Positions 1 to 8,959 of a stretch of DNA of 38,345 bases are shown here, piece by piece. The stretch is from Candidatus Thorarchaeota archaeon. GTDB taxonomy: Archaea > Asgardarchaeota > Thorarchaeia > Thorarchaeales > Thorarchaeaceae. Position numbers and translations under genes: made by a program. How positions within the stretch are numbered: the stretch's first letter is position 1; each line of letters starts with the position of its first letter. The DNA lies in contig JAOUFI010000017.1 of assembly GCA_029858305.1 (NCBI GenBank), positions 1-38,345 of the forward strand, in the 5' to 3' direction. The notes beneath the pieces were generated by a model. It was not told the origin of the DNA and made no database searches. It saw only the letters and a program-made list of their open reading frames with translations.

Positions 1-46
1 AGATTGAAATGTTCTAGATACATACATTCGACAGCGTGGTTTGAAA

Positions 47-1153
47 ATGGTAGAAGCGGGCTCTGACGTATATCGACGATTGCAAGAGCACTTTGATGGA
101 TTTCCTTTGCGATTTCCTGCAACTGAATCCGGAGTAGAAATTCGATTACTGAAGTTGTTGTTTTCTCCGGAAGAAGCTGAGATTGCTTTGGCTTTAAATT
201 GTGGATATCCAGGAGTGTCCAATACCTATGAATCATTAGAAACGATTTTTGATCGCATGGAACATCTAGGTTATTCATTGGATGACGTGCAAAAACGCTT
301 GGACAATATGGTCAAGAAAGGATCCATAATGGGTTATACAATAAATGGTTCGAAAATCTATGCAAATGCCTTGCTTGTTGTGGGAATATATGAATTCCAA
401 GTGAACAAATTGACCAAAGAATTTCAAGAGGTTTATGACCAATTCATGAGTGAAGCTTGGGGACCAGCTAATCGCGATTCTATGGTTAACCAAATACGTA
501 CTATCCCTGTTGGGATAGAAATCGAACATGAGAACCCTATTGCAAAGTATGATGATATCAAAGTTCAATTCGAACAATCTACTGGTCCGTTTTCGATTAT
601 CAATTGTATTTGTCGACAATCAAATGACATCCGGAATAATCCATGTAAACTCACTGACCGTCGAGAAGTATGCATGGGCTTTGGAGATATGGCTAGGATG
701 TACAACGAACAGGGGTGGGGTCGTGAGATAACAAAAGAAGAGGCTCTTGGATATTTGAAACAAAACGAAGACGAGGGATTGATCTTTCGAATAAACAATT
801 CACAAGAAATGAACTTTGTGTGTAGTTGCTGCTCATGCTGTTGTGGCGGCATAATCGGTTTAAAACGCATACCTAATCCAGCTGACTACACTACTAGCAA
901 TTATCAATCTGTAATCGATGAAGAATTATGTAGTGGCTGTGGTAATTGCATAGATAGATGTCAAATGGAAGCTATAACACTTGAAAATGATGTTGCCACT
1001 CTAAACCAGAAGAGGTGTATAGGTTGTGGCAATTGTGTCATTGGTTGCCCAGAAGATGCAATAACCTTAGTTCCCAAAGAAGTTCCAAAAATCCCTCCTC
1101 TAACGACTAGTGATCTGTACAAGAGTATCGTTGAAGAGAGAAAGAAGAGATAG
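47..1153 (+). CDS. Cysteine-rich iron-sulfur protein with C-terminal 2[4Fe-4S] ferredoxin domain
   Basis: Probable cytosolic electron-transfer or redox-sensing protein of 368 residues; partner unknown. Counting from the TTG at 41 (two codons upstream), residues 30-115 look like a winged-helix region. A first cysteine group lies at C189, C191, C202 and C211, and a dense run, CSCCSCCCGG, at 261-270. The C-terminus is a bacterial-type ferredoxin domain with two CxxCxxCxxxC motifs (C297/300/303/307 and C326/329/332/336). Ferredoxin motifs bind [4Fe-4S] clusters by family knowledge; that the earlier cysteines bind another metal centre is inference. ATG 47 is preferred to TTG 41, though neither has a strong SD. 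The ferredoxin domain is certain, the function is not. Confidence 0.85.
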   Translation: MVEAGSDVYRRLQEHFDGFPLRFPATESGVEIRLLKLLFSPEEAEIALALNCGYPGVSNTYESLETIFDRMEHLGYSLDDVQKRLDNMVKKGSIMGYTINGSKIYANALLVVGIYEFQVNKLTKEFQEVYDQFMSEAWGPANRDSMVNQIRTIPVGIEIEHENPIAKYDDIKVQFEQSTGPFSIINCICRQSNDIRNNPCKLTDRREVCMGFGDMARMYNEQGWGREITKEEALGYLKQNEDEGLIFRINNSQEMNFVCSCCSCCCGGIIGLKRIPNPADYTTSNYQSVIDEELCSGCGNCIDRCQMEAITLENDVATLNQKRCIGCGNCVIGCPEDAITLVPKEVPKIPPLTTSDLYKSIVEERKKR

Positions 1154-1348
1154 AGATACTGTAAATGGTGAACGGATTGATTCCCCCTGGACAGTAGAAA
1201 ACAAAAGCAAATTGTCTTTGAAGATTGTAGATCTTCAAAAACCAAAATTTGCCAAGAGGATGCCTGTCGTTTTGATATTTTCTAATTTCAAAAGCATTAC
1301 CGCGAATTCATCATTGTTAATTTTCTATCCTTTCTATCACTCAGTTTA

Positions 1349-1364
1349 TGTCGATTTTTCGACA
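1349..1364. repeat. Inverted repeat TGTCGA-TTTT-TCGACA
   Basis: Perfect 6-base arms around TTTT. Thirteen of its bases (1351-1363) recur in inverted orientation at 1955-1967, so the two copies bracket about 600 bases of the gene-free region. Could be a protein-binding site or a small hairpin. Confidence 0.5.
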
Positions 1365-1425
1365 ATTAAGTATAACATATTTTTATTATTATAGGTAAAC
1401 GTATTATGTAAAATATTGCCTATTA

Positions 1426-1444
1426 ATGGTACATTATGTACCAT
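1426..1444. repeat. 19-base palindrome ATGGTACAT-T-ATGTACCAT
   Basis: Perfect 9-base arms around one central base, the form expected of an operator for a dimeric regulator. No gene starts close to it on either strand, which argues against a simple promoter operator for a known neighbour. Confidence 0.5.
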
Positions 1445-1575
1445 ATTAAGGTTTTCTGAGTCATTGACTAGCTATAGAAAAAGTGCCAGCAAAATTCCGT
1501 ATTATGTAAGACTTGTCATGTCGATGAAATATCTTGCGATCATATTATTATTTCTAGCAAGACTCCATTCCCGTC

Positions 1576-1598
1576 ATATACTCAAATATTGAGTATAT
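1576..1598. repeat. Inverted repeat ATATACTCA-AATAT-TGAGTATAT
   Basis: Perfect 9-base arms, or 10 base pairs with a 3-base loop if the flanking A and T pair. Second of three long dyads within about 320 bases. Confidence 0.5.
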
Positions 1599-1702
1599 TT
1601 TCTATGAGCCAAAAAAGGCACAGGATAAGCAGGGTTATTTACGCAGAAAGGTAGCAGTACACGGTAAATGAGTATGACTTTCAGTATTGTCTCCCTCTTC
1701 AT

Positions 1703-1740
1703 ATAATAGCTGTATTCGCATTTCGAGTACGGGCTATTAT
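1703..1740. repeat. Long hairpin with 8-base perfect outer arms
   Basis: ATAATAGC (1703-1710) pairs with GCTATTAT (1733-1740). Inside, 1711-1718 pairs with 1724-1731 allowing two G-U pairs and one bulged G at 1732, leaving a five-base loop CATTT. About 16 base pairs in total. Compensating G-U pairs suggest RNA structure rather than a DNA operator, but this is inference. Confidence 0.45.
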
Positions 1741-2328
1741 AACATATAATCAATCCTCCACTATAAAATGACCATATTTCTACTTCTCATTTCCTCTATG
1801 AGGTCTGGTATAGAAAACAAGAACGAGGCATAACTCCTCTAAATTCCTTTGGATAGTATATATTATAAAATATCAGGGGGGATACTAGGTAATAAATATA
1901 ACAACTATTAGAATAAATAAAAAGTAAATATAACATCCCTCAGAAAAATGGGGCGTCGAAAAATCGAAAGATAATTGGATCTCTGTGAATCAAATAATAA
2001 TACAATTTCTATGAGATAGTAGTACGTTCTCTTCTCAACAGAAAACATCCAATGAGATGAAGAATCAGTCTTCAATCTAATTCTTTCACTGTTCTCAGGG
2101 TGTCTCCATCTCTCAACAAGATAATAATGAGATACAATACTGAAAAAGCATAAGCGAACACTCTGTTGAGCCTAATCACGCATCATTTATATCTCGATTC
2201 TTGGAATCCATTCGACAGACACAATAAACGGTCTGTAAATATCCCATATTGTAAGCTCGAGCATGAGTTCCTCGCGCATACCATATCGGAATGATTGCAT
2301 CCGAAGAAACGAGGGAAGAGGTCACCAA

Positions 2329-2691
2329 ATGGTCACAATCTTCATTGTCGATGACGAAGCCATCCTGCATCGCCTATACAAAGATGTGTTCTCGATTAAA
2401 GGACATGAGGTCATCGCAGATGCTTTTGATGGCGCAGAAGCAGTGGAGAAATTCATAAGTCTCAACCCTAAGCCTGATGTCATAATTCTTGACCACAGGA
2501 TGCCCAACCGCGATGGAATGCAAACAATGAAGGAGATCTTGGCTCTTCAGGCAGACGCCAAGATCGTATTCATCAGTGCTGACGCTAATGTTCGGGAGCA
2601 GGCGATGAGCAACGGCGCAGCAAGTTTTGGGCTGAAGCCTGTGACGATTCGACACATGCTCGATTTGGTTGAAAGTGCTGTATCTGAATAA
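2329..2691 (+). CDS. Stand-alone CheY-like response regulator receiver
   Basis: Single receiver domain of 120 residues, the usual size, with no output domain. It is expected to take a phosphoryl group from a histidine kinase and relay it or change a binding partner. The acidic pair is D8/D9, the phospho-acceptor is D55 (LDHRMP), the switch serine is S83 and the conserved lysine is K103 (LKP). An in-frame ATG at 2263 adds 22 residues unlike a receiver; ATG 2329 has GAGGT six bases upstream and begins directly with the first beta strand. No histidine kinase is adjacent; the nearest in the window is at 22373-23902. Confidence 0.88.
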   Translation: MVTIFIVDDEAILHRLYKDVFSIKGHEVIADAFDGAEAVEKFISLNPKPDVIILDHRMPNRDGMQTMKEILALQADAKIVFISADANVREQAMSNGAASFGLKPVTIRHMLDLVESAVSE

Positions 2692-2741
2692 TCAACAACA
2701 TGTAGGTCTGCCCTGAGGTCTCTCGTTGGGGGTGTTGAAAC

Positions 2742-3119
2742 CTGAAAAACAGTAGCCATTCAGGGGTAATAGTTGCAGGAGAAGTACCTCTTCTGAGAGT
2801 TCTTCTTAAAATGGCACTTGAAGATTCTGGTTTTGATGTGATTGGTGAAGCAGAAGACAGAGAGAGTCTACTAATTATGTGCCAAGGCAATACTCCTTCT
2901 GTAGTTCTCATTGATTTCAATATCGACCAACAGAGCATAGTGCGATTGATTGAAGATCTCTTAGACATCGATCCAGTAGTTGCGATTGTGATTATTTCTG
3001 ATCTTATTGAAGGTCAGAGTGAGACGGTTCTCGCAGCTGGAGCACGTGCTTTCCTACAGAAACCTTTCAGTATGTATGATATGACTGAAATAGTGAGGAA
3101 AGTGAAACCAGTTCTTTGA
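2742..3119 (+). pseudogene. Response regulator receiver without a usable start codon
   Basis: From ATG 2811 a 102-residue receiver-like protein can be made: acceptor D35 in LIDFNI, S63, and K84 in QKPF. The missing first strand and helix are encoded in frame just upstream, from GTA 2766, reading VIVAGEVPLLRVLLK before MALEDSGF. Between the stop at 2736-2738 and that point no ATG, GTG or TTG occurs; only CTG 2742 is near-cognate. The normal acidic pair has become G-E. Either translation begins at 2811, giving a receiver without strand 1, a rare start is used, or the gene is decaying. It lies 50 bases after an intact receiver and may be a degenerate duplicate. Confidence 0.55.
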
Positions 3120-3514
3120 TTGTTTGGAGATTATTCTTGTAGTCTTGCCTCTTGAAAAACAACTGTTCCCTCACATCCTATCTTTAACATCACCCAAGGG
3201 ATGACATTATTGGCTTTTATCATCCTAACAGACCCCACCACCACTTCTAATCCAGAGAGTGGTTTATCCAGCCTTTATGCTCAACTACTACCTCTTCTTT
3301 TTCGCGTTTATAGGACCTGTGTCAGGACACGGTCGTGGAATTCATCTTGATAATATGTATTTCATAAAGAGAACACATGCACGAAAGCTATATCACATAG
3401 AATCCTGATGATTGCGAAGGGAACCACTAGAATCCTTTTGAAAGAGAATGGAAGAAAAAAAAATTGAGAAACTGGCTTCACACACTCCTATTGAGAGAAA
3501 GGGATTGATTTGTC
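3120..3514. other. Intergenic region with one short hairpin
   Basis: No coding signal found in these 395 bases. A hairpin with a bulged T, GACC-t-GTGTC pairing with GACAC-GGTC, lies at 3314-3334 with a tight loop. An A-run (3458-3465) precedes the TPR gene. Nothing else recognisable. Confidence 0.4.
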
Positions 3515-5095
3515 TTGCATAATAACCCGATTATCCCAGAATTTATGATGTACACACCGGATTTAGAGGATTCTGAGATAGATGAAATTAGGAATAGACT
3601 TGCAGCACATGCTCGTAGTACAAAAGACCGTTTCTTGATTTTTACGGATGTCCTGATAGAATATGTTGGTGGGGGAGAATGGCGGAACAGGAGTCCTGCT
3701 TTTCTAGCGATGTGTGGTAAAGCCTGTTTCTTGAGAGGGAAATACGGGTTTAATCAGATTCTAGCACGAGAGAGCCAAAATCTGAGCTGCAAAGGTTATG
3801 CTGCCGCTGCTTACTGTCGACAAAGCCTTGATCCTCGTTGGTTGAATAATCTGCGTAACATTACAAATCAGACTTGGCAAGCAAAAGATTACATCGCTTT
3901 TGCAGAGCTCTCAGGTCAACTTGCATCGGTACTCATGGATTTAGGATATACGGATCATGCTAGACAGATTGCTTCGGAGAGTATAGATAAGGTAACAGTG
4001 GATACCGCACAGGACCCAAAAATTCGAACGATGGTTCAAGCGGCACTTCTTAGACCAAGGATAATTCTTGCGTTTATTTCTGGCTATTCTGACTCCAGAG
4101 AAGAATCTCTGATTCGTCTCGATTCTGCTCATGATACTGCAAGTCTCCTCGACCATCAGTTGGCTTTGAATGATATACGATACTATAGAGCCCGGGCTCT
4201 TGAAGACATGTTCGAACACGATCGGGCATTGTCGTTGGTCACGATTGCCCTTCGGGAGTACGAGCGAATGGGATATCTCAAGGGTGTTGCTGATGCGCGG
4301 AACCTTCGAGGTGTTATTCATCTCAATCTGGGGCAGCTACAAGAAGCTCGAGACCAGTTTGAGGAGCTATTAATTATCCAACAGCAGTTAAACAACCAAG
4401 TCGGATTAGCAGCCACTTTGGTTAATGTCGGTGAGATAGATCGAGCGTTGGATCAGATAGATCAGATGGAGATATACAATCGAAGAGCTTTAGAAATTAG
4501 CCAAGAAGCTGAATACATGCGAGGGATAACAATCTCGACTTTAAATCTTGGCGATGTTGCCCTCCGTAGAGGTGATGTACAAGAAGCTCTGCGTTTGTAT
4601 AAAGAAGCAATTAAATTAGCTGAAGGAGCTGGGATGAAACAGGTGCTCTCTCATACGTACTTCCTCGCCGGCGATGCTTACATTCTCCAACAGGATTTCG
4701 AGCAGGCACTTCAGAACTACGAAAAGGGTAGGCAAGTAGCACTTGAAGTTGCACACAAGCTCTATGCATTCAATGCAGAGATCAGTACTCTAGTCACTCA
4801 ATGGATGATGAAAGCTACACCTGATGCGGATTTGATAGGTCAGATTCGAAAAATAATGGGTTCTAGCTCAAATTGGATGAATGCCAGTGACTCCCAGCTA
4901 ATGAGGAATGTACGCAGAATAGTCTTAGAAGACCCTGCATCAGATAGCGAACTCTGCATTTTCTATGATGGTGAGAAGGGCTTTGAATGTAGGGTTGAAC
5001 GTCAGGTTCTGAGAAAGGAATGTTTTGGCAATCTGTTTTGGATGGGTTACCTCTGTCCGCATTTCCGTGCTTTCATTACAAAACTTGAAGGATGA
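3515..5095 (+). CDS. TPR-repeat protein
   Basis: A 526-residue soluble protein with no signal peptide or membrane segment. Residues about 215-420 form helical pairs with the TPR pattern, for example 262-280 (LRGVIHLNLGQLQEARDQF), 342-365 and 380-403. The N-terminal 200 residues are also helical and may contain degenerate repeats. The C-terminal tail (480-526) is distinct, with C481, C492, C503, C514 and H516, which might bind a metal. TPR arrays mediate protein-protein contacts, and in prokaryotes often sit in signalling or regulatory complexes. The start is uncertain: TTG 3515 follows AAAGGGATTG, and ATG 3545 is an alternative giving 516 residues. Its receiver neighbours suggest a scaffold or sensor role, which is inference. 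Confidence 0.8.
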   Translation: MHNNPIIPEFMMYTPDLEDSEIDEIRNRLAAHARSTKDRFLIFTDVLIEYVGGGEWRNRSPAFLAMCGKACFLRGKYGFNQILARESQNLSCKGYAAAAYCRQSLDPRWLNNLRNITNQTWQAKDYIAFAELSGQLASVLMDLGYTDHARQIASESIDKVTVDTAQDPKIRTMVQAALLRPRIILAFISGYSDSREESLIRLDSAHDTASLLDHQLALNDIRYYRARALEDMFEHDRALSLVTIALREYERMGYLKGVADARNLRGVIHLNLGQLQEARDQFEELLIIQQQLNNQVGLAATLVNVGEIDRALDQIDQMEIYNRRALEISQEAEYMRGITISTLNLGDVALRRGDVQEALRLYKEAIKLAEGAGMKQVLSHTYFLAGDAYILQQDFEQALQNYEKGRQVALEVAHKLYAFNAEISTLVTQWMMKATPDADLIGQIRKIMGSSSNWMNASDSQLMRNVRRIVLEDPASDSELCIFYDGEKGFECRVERQVLRKECFGNLFWMGYLCPHFRAFITKLEG

Positions 5096-5185
5096 TCTAT
5101 TCGCTCCCTATGTATATACAATCACTTCTACCATTCGGTAATTTGCTAATTCGATTTTAGCTAGCATTGTGCAAGATTAGTACTG

Positions 5186-5199
5186 CTGGAGCTCTCCAG
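5186..5199. repeat. Inverted repeat CTGGAG-CT-CTCCAG
   Basis: Perfect 6-base arms with a 2-base centre in the gap between the TPR gene and the ATPase fragment. Operator-like, about 100 bases upstream of the next start. Confidence 0.3.
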
Positions 5200-5302
5200 G
5201 AATTATGATTAATTATCTTGAATTTCTAATAATAAAGGGGCAAAGAATCCTTAAATGACACTTAGTTTGAAGGATTAATGCGAAGCCAAGGGGACATAAT
5301 TC

Positions 5303-5548
5303 ATGAGAGCCCAAGGAGCTATTCCTCCAATTATAAAGAATGCATTAGATTCGCGAATCGGCTACATTCTTATGGTCACCGGCAAATCGTGTCTAGGAAA
5401 GAACCTTTTCTCAAGAGAAATTTTGAGAGAGTATGAGGATTCATTTCTTATTATGTCAAGCGCTGATTTTACCACTACGAACGAACATTCAGACTTACCT
5501 ACTTCGATTAGCCGATTCCCCGATTATGAACTAATTCCAATCGTTTGA
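5303..5548 (+). CDS. Truncated RAD55/KaiC-like ATPase (N-terminal fragment)
   Basis: Encodes 81 residues that match the start of a RecA-superfamily (RAD55/KaiC-like) ATPase: a helix (IPPIIKNALDSRIGY), a strand, then the P-loop region GKSCLGKNLF at about 27-36. The canonical Ser/Thr after GK is Asn, so nucleotide binding is probably impaired. Family members have more than 200 residues; everything after the segment following strand 2 is missing and the reading frame ends cleanly in TGA. AAGGGG lies about ten bases before ATG 5303, and a receiver gene follows after nine bases, an arrangement I associate with this ATPase family. It may be a remnant still translated to keep the receiver expressed. 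Confidence 0.55.
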   Translation: MRAQGAIPPIIKNALDSRIGYILMVTGKSCLGKNLFSREILREYEDSFLIMSSADFTTTNEHSDLPTSISRFPDYELIPIV

Positions 5549-5557
5549 GGTGTTTGA

Positions 5558-5956
5558 ATGAGCAGCTCCCGTAAAATGAAAATTCTTATCGTTGACGACG
5601 AAGAATTGACTTCAGAATTAGCTATGACATTCCTTGAAAAACATGGTTTCTCTGTTGTTATTGCCAGAGATGGAGAAGCTGCAATATCAATGGCTCATTC
5701 CGAGAATCCTGATTTAATTCTCCTCGATGTTGTGCTCCCGGTCATAGATGGATTCACAGTGTGTAAGAAACTCAAAGAGTGCGATATATTTAGAAACACA
5801 CCAATACTGATGTTTACTGCAAAAGGATTTGGCAGTGATATGGCGGCGGGTGAAGCTGTGGGTGCAGATGAATATATTGTCAAACCCTTTTCAGGGAAAG
5901 CGTTGGTTGCGATTATCAGGAAACATCTACAAATGAGTGATTTGAAAGAAGAATGA
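5558..5956 (+). CDS. Stand-alone response regulator receiver
   Basis: A 132-residue single-domain receiver. Acidic pair D13/D14, phospho-acceptor D57 (LLDVVLP), T87 and K109 (VKPF) are all present, so it should be phosphorylatable. It starts at ATG 5558 with GAGGTG eight bases upstream, inside the last codons and stop of the preceding ATPase fragment, so the two genes are co-transcribed and probably translationally linked. No output domain; it would act through a partner such as an ATPase or kinase. Confidence 0.9.
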   Translation: MSSSRKMKILIVDDEELTSELAMTFLEKHGFSVVIARDGEAAISMAHSENPDLILLDVVLPVIDGFTVCKKLKECDIFRNTPILMFTAKGFGSDMAAGEAVGADEYIVKPFSGKALVAIIRKHLQMSDLKEE

Positions 5957-6079
5957 TCAATATATGCCTGGATCGCCTTCTAGTACAGGTTTCAACATTC
6001 CCTTTGATCAGATTAAAAAAATCCCCAAAATGCTTGAATCCAGGAGTAGTAAATAGGAAATCATTTGGAATTGGTGATG

Positions 6080-6772
6080 CTACTCAGACTTTAAGACTAG
6101 TTCATCCTCTTCTTCTGATTCGTTGGTTGCGAATAATCTCTCGAAAAGTTTGAGTGCTTCTTTGACAGTTGAAGCCCAAACATCAGGTTGATCATCATCT
6201 ATTGTTGTTGCAGATTGCTTAATCGGATCGAGGAGAGCTCTTACTTCTTGACAGCTCTTTTCATCCCAAGAACACATACTCATAATTGACTCGATCTGAT
6301 TGATAATCTCTCCACGAACAGAAGCAAAACGCATTCTTTCCTCATCAAGATCTGCAAGTCGCTTGTTCACTCTTCCAAGTTCATTCAGGAGGCGGCGAAT
6401 AGCTGCTACATCCTGTCTTGCCTCTGGGATAATAAATCCTTGAGGAACAACAATTCCCCCTGATGATCTTCTTATTAATCGTACAACAAATGCATTAGGC
6501 AAAATTGTGGTTGAGAGACCAAATCTTGCATTCAAGCGGTAATACACTCTGTCAGGGCCTAAATCGCTCTCCACAAGTTCGCGTTCTACAAGTCCAGCAT
6601 CTTGTAGTGCTTCAAGGTGCTTGAATACACCAGGAGGTGTAAGACCTAATGTCTTACTCAATTCATAGGGATATCTCTCCCCTTGTGCAAGGAGTTGAAG
6701 AATTCTTCTCCTTGTATCACTACTGAGAGCTCTGAATAGCTTATCCAGATCACTCGGGCCTTCCTCGGACAT
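6080..6772 (-). CDS. ArsR-like winged-helix transcriptional regulator
   Basis: A 230-residue cytosolic DNA-binding protein. Residues 8-80 form an ArsR-type winged helix: LFRALSSDTRRRILQLL, the recognition region GLTPPGVFKHLEAL (43-56) and a wing around 66-79. Residues 120-165 are predicted to form a coiled coil that may mediate dimerisation, followed by an acidic tail (EEEDE). No metal-binding CxC motif is seen, so it need not sense metal. It is transcribed toward the receiver gene at 5558-5956 (convergent), and the short ORF at 6823-6966 lies just upstream on the same strand. The ATG has only a weak GAAGGG upstream. Confidence 0.85.
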   Translation of the reverse strand: MSEEGPSDLDKLFRALSSDTRRRILQLLAQGERYPYELSKTLGLTPPGVFKHLEALQDAGLVERELVESDLGPDRVYYRLNARFGLSTTILPNAFVVRLIRRSSGGIVVPQGFIIPEARQDVAAIRRLLNELGRVNKRLADLDEERMRFASVRGEIINQIESIMSMCSWDEKSCQEVRALLDPIKQSATTIDDDQPDVWASTVKEALKLFERLFATNESEEEDELVLKSE

Positions 6773-6822
6773 TATTCAAACCCTTCATTCTTAATCATAG
6801 GTTCAAGGACTCATCCAAAACT

Positions 6823-6966
6823 CTAGAGGTAATCAACCTTCTCCCAAATTGCATACAAAAATGTGATCCACTCAATGTAGAGTCTATCGGGTTCCCAGAA
6901 TTTCAATTCGGAAGATGATGTCCAATCTGGGTAGGGATTTGGTTCTTCGTTCTGATTTCCCAGCAT
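6823..6966 (-). CDS. Small 47-residue acidic, tryptophan-rich protein
   Basis: ATG at 6966 is preceded by AAGGAGA with eight bases of spacing, a better SD than that of the downstream regulator, and the frame runs to TAG at 6823. The product has four tryptophans, many acidic residues in the first half and an aromatic-hydrophobic segment (LYIEWITFLYAIW) near the C-terminus. It lies 50 bases upstream of the winged-helix regulator and is probably co-transcribed with it. No family recognised. It could be a small regulator of that protein or a leader peptide. Confidence 0.45.
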   Translation of the reverse strand: MLGNQNEEPNPYPDWTSSSELKFWEPDRLYIEWITFLYAIWEKVDYL

Positions 6967-7067
6967 ACAGTTTTCTCCTTAATGAGACAGGAATCCAAAC
7001 CAAATCACTGTGCCATTAATGGTCAGGTTTCAGATTCCATTCAGTCTAATGTACCAATCGGTATTAA

Positions 7068-7083
7068 TATACCATGTGGTATA
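7068..7083. promoter_or_regulatory. Palindrome TATACCA-TG-TGGTATA
   Basis: Perfect 7-base arms around TG, overlapping a second TATACC/GGTAT element (GGTATTAATATACC, 7060-7073). It lies about 100 bases upstream of the 47-residue ORF on the minus strand and just past the stop of the 7109-7450 gene. A plausible operator for the regulator encoded at 6080-6772, which is inference. Confidence 0.4.
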
Positions 7084-7108
7084 CTAGAATATAAGAATTT
7101 AAGGATTA

Positions 7109-7450
7109 TCACATGGACGTTCCCGTTGGTTGGAATTTTGACCTTCGGGGATGGCTTTCAGCTGTTTGGTGAACATCTTCCTCACGAGTGTGTGTTCGAT
7201 ATTTATTGAGTAAGACCTCGTCCTTCTCATATATGGGGCCTTGGCCTGTCAGAAAACTAGAAGCTACACCATCTTTTGATGTAATCACAGGTCTTGTTGC
7301 TTTCATCAGAAGGTAGCGCAAGAACTCTAGATCTGTCACTTTTCTTCCTATTTTTCGCTGGTAGCGCATCTTTTCTTCTTCCCATGTGAGAATATCGTGC
7401 TCTGTTAAACCCTTGAGAAGTTTGTTCTTAAGTTGGGGGCGTTGAGTCAC
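7109..7450 (-). CDS. Hypothetical basic protein, 113 residues
   Basis: Starts at GTG 7450 with AGAAGG about nine bases upstream. The product is strongly basic and mostly helical in its first 60 residues (LLKGLTEHDILTWEEEKMRYQ and VTDLEFLRYLLMKA), with a polar, probably disordered C-terminal third. No signal peptide, membrane segment or known motif. The shared 16-base element at 7470-7485 lies 20 bases upstream of the start codon, between a TATA-like AATATAGG and the SD, so the gene is probably controlled at that site. Charge suggests nucleic-acid or membrane-surface contact, but I do not recognise the family. Confidence 0.6.
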   Translation of the reverse strand: MTQRPQLKNKLLKGLTEHDILTWEEEKMRYQRKIGRKVTDLEFLRYLLMKATRPVITSKDGVASSFLTGQGPIYEKDEVLLNKYRTHTREEDVHQTAESHPRRSKFQPTGTSM

Positions 7451-7469
7451 TGTTAGTTTCCTTCTGAAA

Positions 7470-7485
7470 GTTAACCAAGTTAACC
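7470..7485. promoter_or_regulatory. Repeated operator-like element GTTAACCAAGTTAACC, copy 1
   Basis: Two GTTAAC palindromes with a nine-base period. The identical 16-mer occurs once more, at 29571-29586, also in a promoter region. Here it lies 20 bases upstream of GTG 7450 (minus strand), where a repressor would block transcription or initiation. Confidence 0.45.
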
Positions 7486-7660
7486 TACCGGAGGCGTTCC
7501 TATATTGGCTTGTAATACTCGGAGAATACTAGGCCTTGATATGTGCATCAGGATTCCATGTCTTCCTTACGTAGTATCCACTTACTAGCTAAAAACCGAT
7601 AAATAAAACTACAAATACGATTCTGAAGACGAAACTATTAATCAACTATGAATCCTCTCG

Positions 7661-8791
7661 TTAACCGGATTCTTCAGTTTCACTACTATCAGAGGGAGTT
7701 TCTTCGACATCTTCTTTTGGCGGCTTTCCCTTAGGGGCTGGCTTGAAAATAGCAGCTTCCTCAGGCTTCTTCTCAGTAGTGCGGTGATGATAGAGACTAT
7801 CAGAGCGTGTGACCTTAAACTTTGTAACAGCAGTCCAAGTTGCTGATTTGTTTGCAATTGAAGTCAGCTTCTTCACTCTGAACATAACTATTGCAGCAAG
7901 GTCTATCAATAGAATGTTCATACCCAACAACAAGAACGATCCACCACCTACCAATAGAACACCAGTGTGGCCTATAGCTAGACCCAGTACCGTCATCATG
8001 GCAGCATTGACGGCAGGAGGCATGAGTGCTGCTGAAATAGCAACTCCAACGAGGGATGACATGTCGCCTCTTGTAATTGACACTGCGACTGCAGCACCTG
8101 AGAAGATTGCGACACCAACATCAATAGATGCAAAGCCTGCACGTCGAGTGATCTCAGTTAATATGCTGTGATCAACATCATTGACGATTGTTGCGATTGC
8201 CTCAGGCTGCAAGAGAGGCATCACAAGAGCCATTATGGCACCAACAGATAGTGAAAGTATGACGCCAATCATCTCATTCTTAGTGCCTTTCACGAATAAC
8301 GCTCTATCTCTCACAACATAACCCAATGCAACTCCAAGCATTGGTCCCATAAGTGGCGACAGCAGCATTGACGCTACAATAACGGTGATGTTGTTTTGGA
8401 TTAGTCCAAAACCAGCCATTACTGCCGCAAGTATGACAAATGCGATATAGTCAAAGCTCAGAGAGGCTTGTTTCTTGACATTCTCATAAATCTCTTCAAC
8501 AGCAAGAGTCGCTTCGCGTTGAATCTTTGTATCATTTGCCGCCTCTTCTGTTTCTCTTGGGAGTGATGCTTTCAAGTCAAGTATATCAATAAATCCAAAC
8601 TCGACTCCAACACCTCGACTCTTGAGACCCTCGATGGTTTCGTTTACGGAATCATCTATGATTCTGAACTGAAGGACGATTGCATTATCAGCATTGAACT
8701 TCATGACATTCTTAATATTAAGTCCATCTAGAAGAAAATCCAATACTGCCTCCGTCTTCTCGTAGGGTACCGTTATCTGTACCTGTTTCAC
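7661..8791 (-). CDS. TIGR00341/DUF389 family membrane protein
   Basis: A 376-residue integral membrane protein of a widespread family of unknown function. Residues 1-75 form an ACT-like soluble domain (VQITVPYEKTEAVLDFLL). Residues 113-305 contain about six membrane segments with the two family hallmarks, ASMLLSPLMGPMLG (140-153) and VGVAISAALMPPAVNA (248-263). The cytosolic tail (330-376) is charged, Pro/Glu/Ser-rich and probably disordered. No partner operon gene: it is divergent from the LysE-type exporter across a 168-base gap that holds a dyad. Transport of an ion or small molecule is often suggested for the family but not established. Confidence 0.88.
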   Translation of the reverse strand: MKQVQITVPYEKTEAVLDFLLDGLNIKNVMKFNADNAIVLQFRIIDDSVNETIEGLKSRGVGVEFGFIDILDLKASLPRETEEAANDTKIQREATLAVEEIYENVKKQASLSFDYIAFVILAAVMAGFGLIQNNITVIVASMLLSPLMGPMLGVALGYVVRDRALFVKGTKNEMIGVILSLSVGAIMALVMPLLQPEAIATIVNDVDHSILTEITRRAGFASIDVGVAIFSGAAVAVSITRGDMSSLVGVAISAALMPPAVNAAMMTVLGLAIGHTGVLLVGGGSFLLLGMNILLIDLAAIVMFRVKKLTSIANKSATWTAVTKFKVTRSDSLYHHRTTEKKPEEAAIFKPAPKGKPPKEDVEETPSDSSETEESG

Positions 8792-8871
8792 AGACTTACA
8801 GCTCCATGTTGTTGGCAGACGCCTATTGGAGTGCTTATTAGGATTTCTGGAAAGGCTTTTTTTTGGTTATT

Positions 8872-8887
8872 GTAATACAGATATTAC
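8872..8887. promoter_or_regulatory. Dyad GTAATA-CAGA-TATTAC in divergent promoter region
   Basis: Perfect 6-base arms with a 4-base centre, between the start of the DUF389 gene (8791, minus) and the exporter gene (8960, plus). Its position suits an operator shared by both promoters; an AT-rich TATA box could also overlap it. Confidence 0.35.
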
Positions 8888-8959
8888 CATTCTGTGGTTT
8901 TAGGGTATCAATCACCATACTTTTCTTATCATCATACGACATCGCTTAGAGGCATTTGT

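Larger units (their letters stand above)
1154..2328. other. 1.2 kb AT-rich intergenic region with clustered dyads
   Basis: No convincing coding sequence is visible on either strand; the short frames present have low-complexity or implausible translations. The stretch contains several perfect inverted repeats (1349-1364, 1426-1444, 1576-1598, 1703-1740), a 12-base direct repeat CGTATTATGTAA (1400-1411 and 1498-1509), a G6 run near 1876-1881 and several TATA-like stretches. A 13-mer TCGATTTTTCGAC at 1351-1363 recurs inverted as GTCGAAAAATCGA at 1955-1967. It could hold a structured RNA, long regulatory DNA, a decayed element or an origin-like region. I see no Cdc6/Orc1 gene in the window to favour the last. 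Confidence 0.6.
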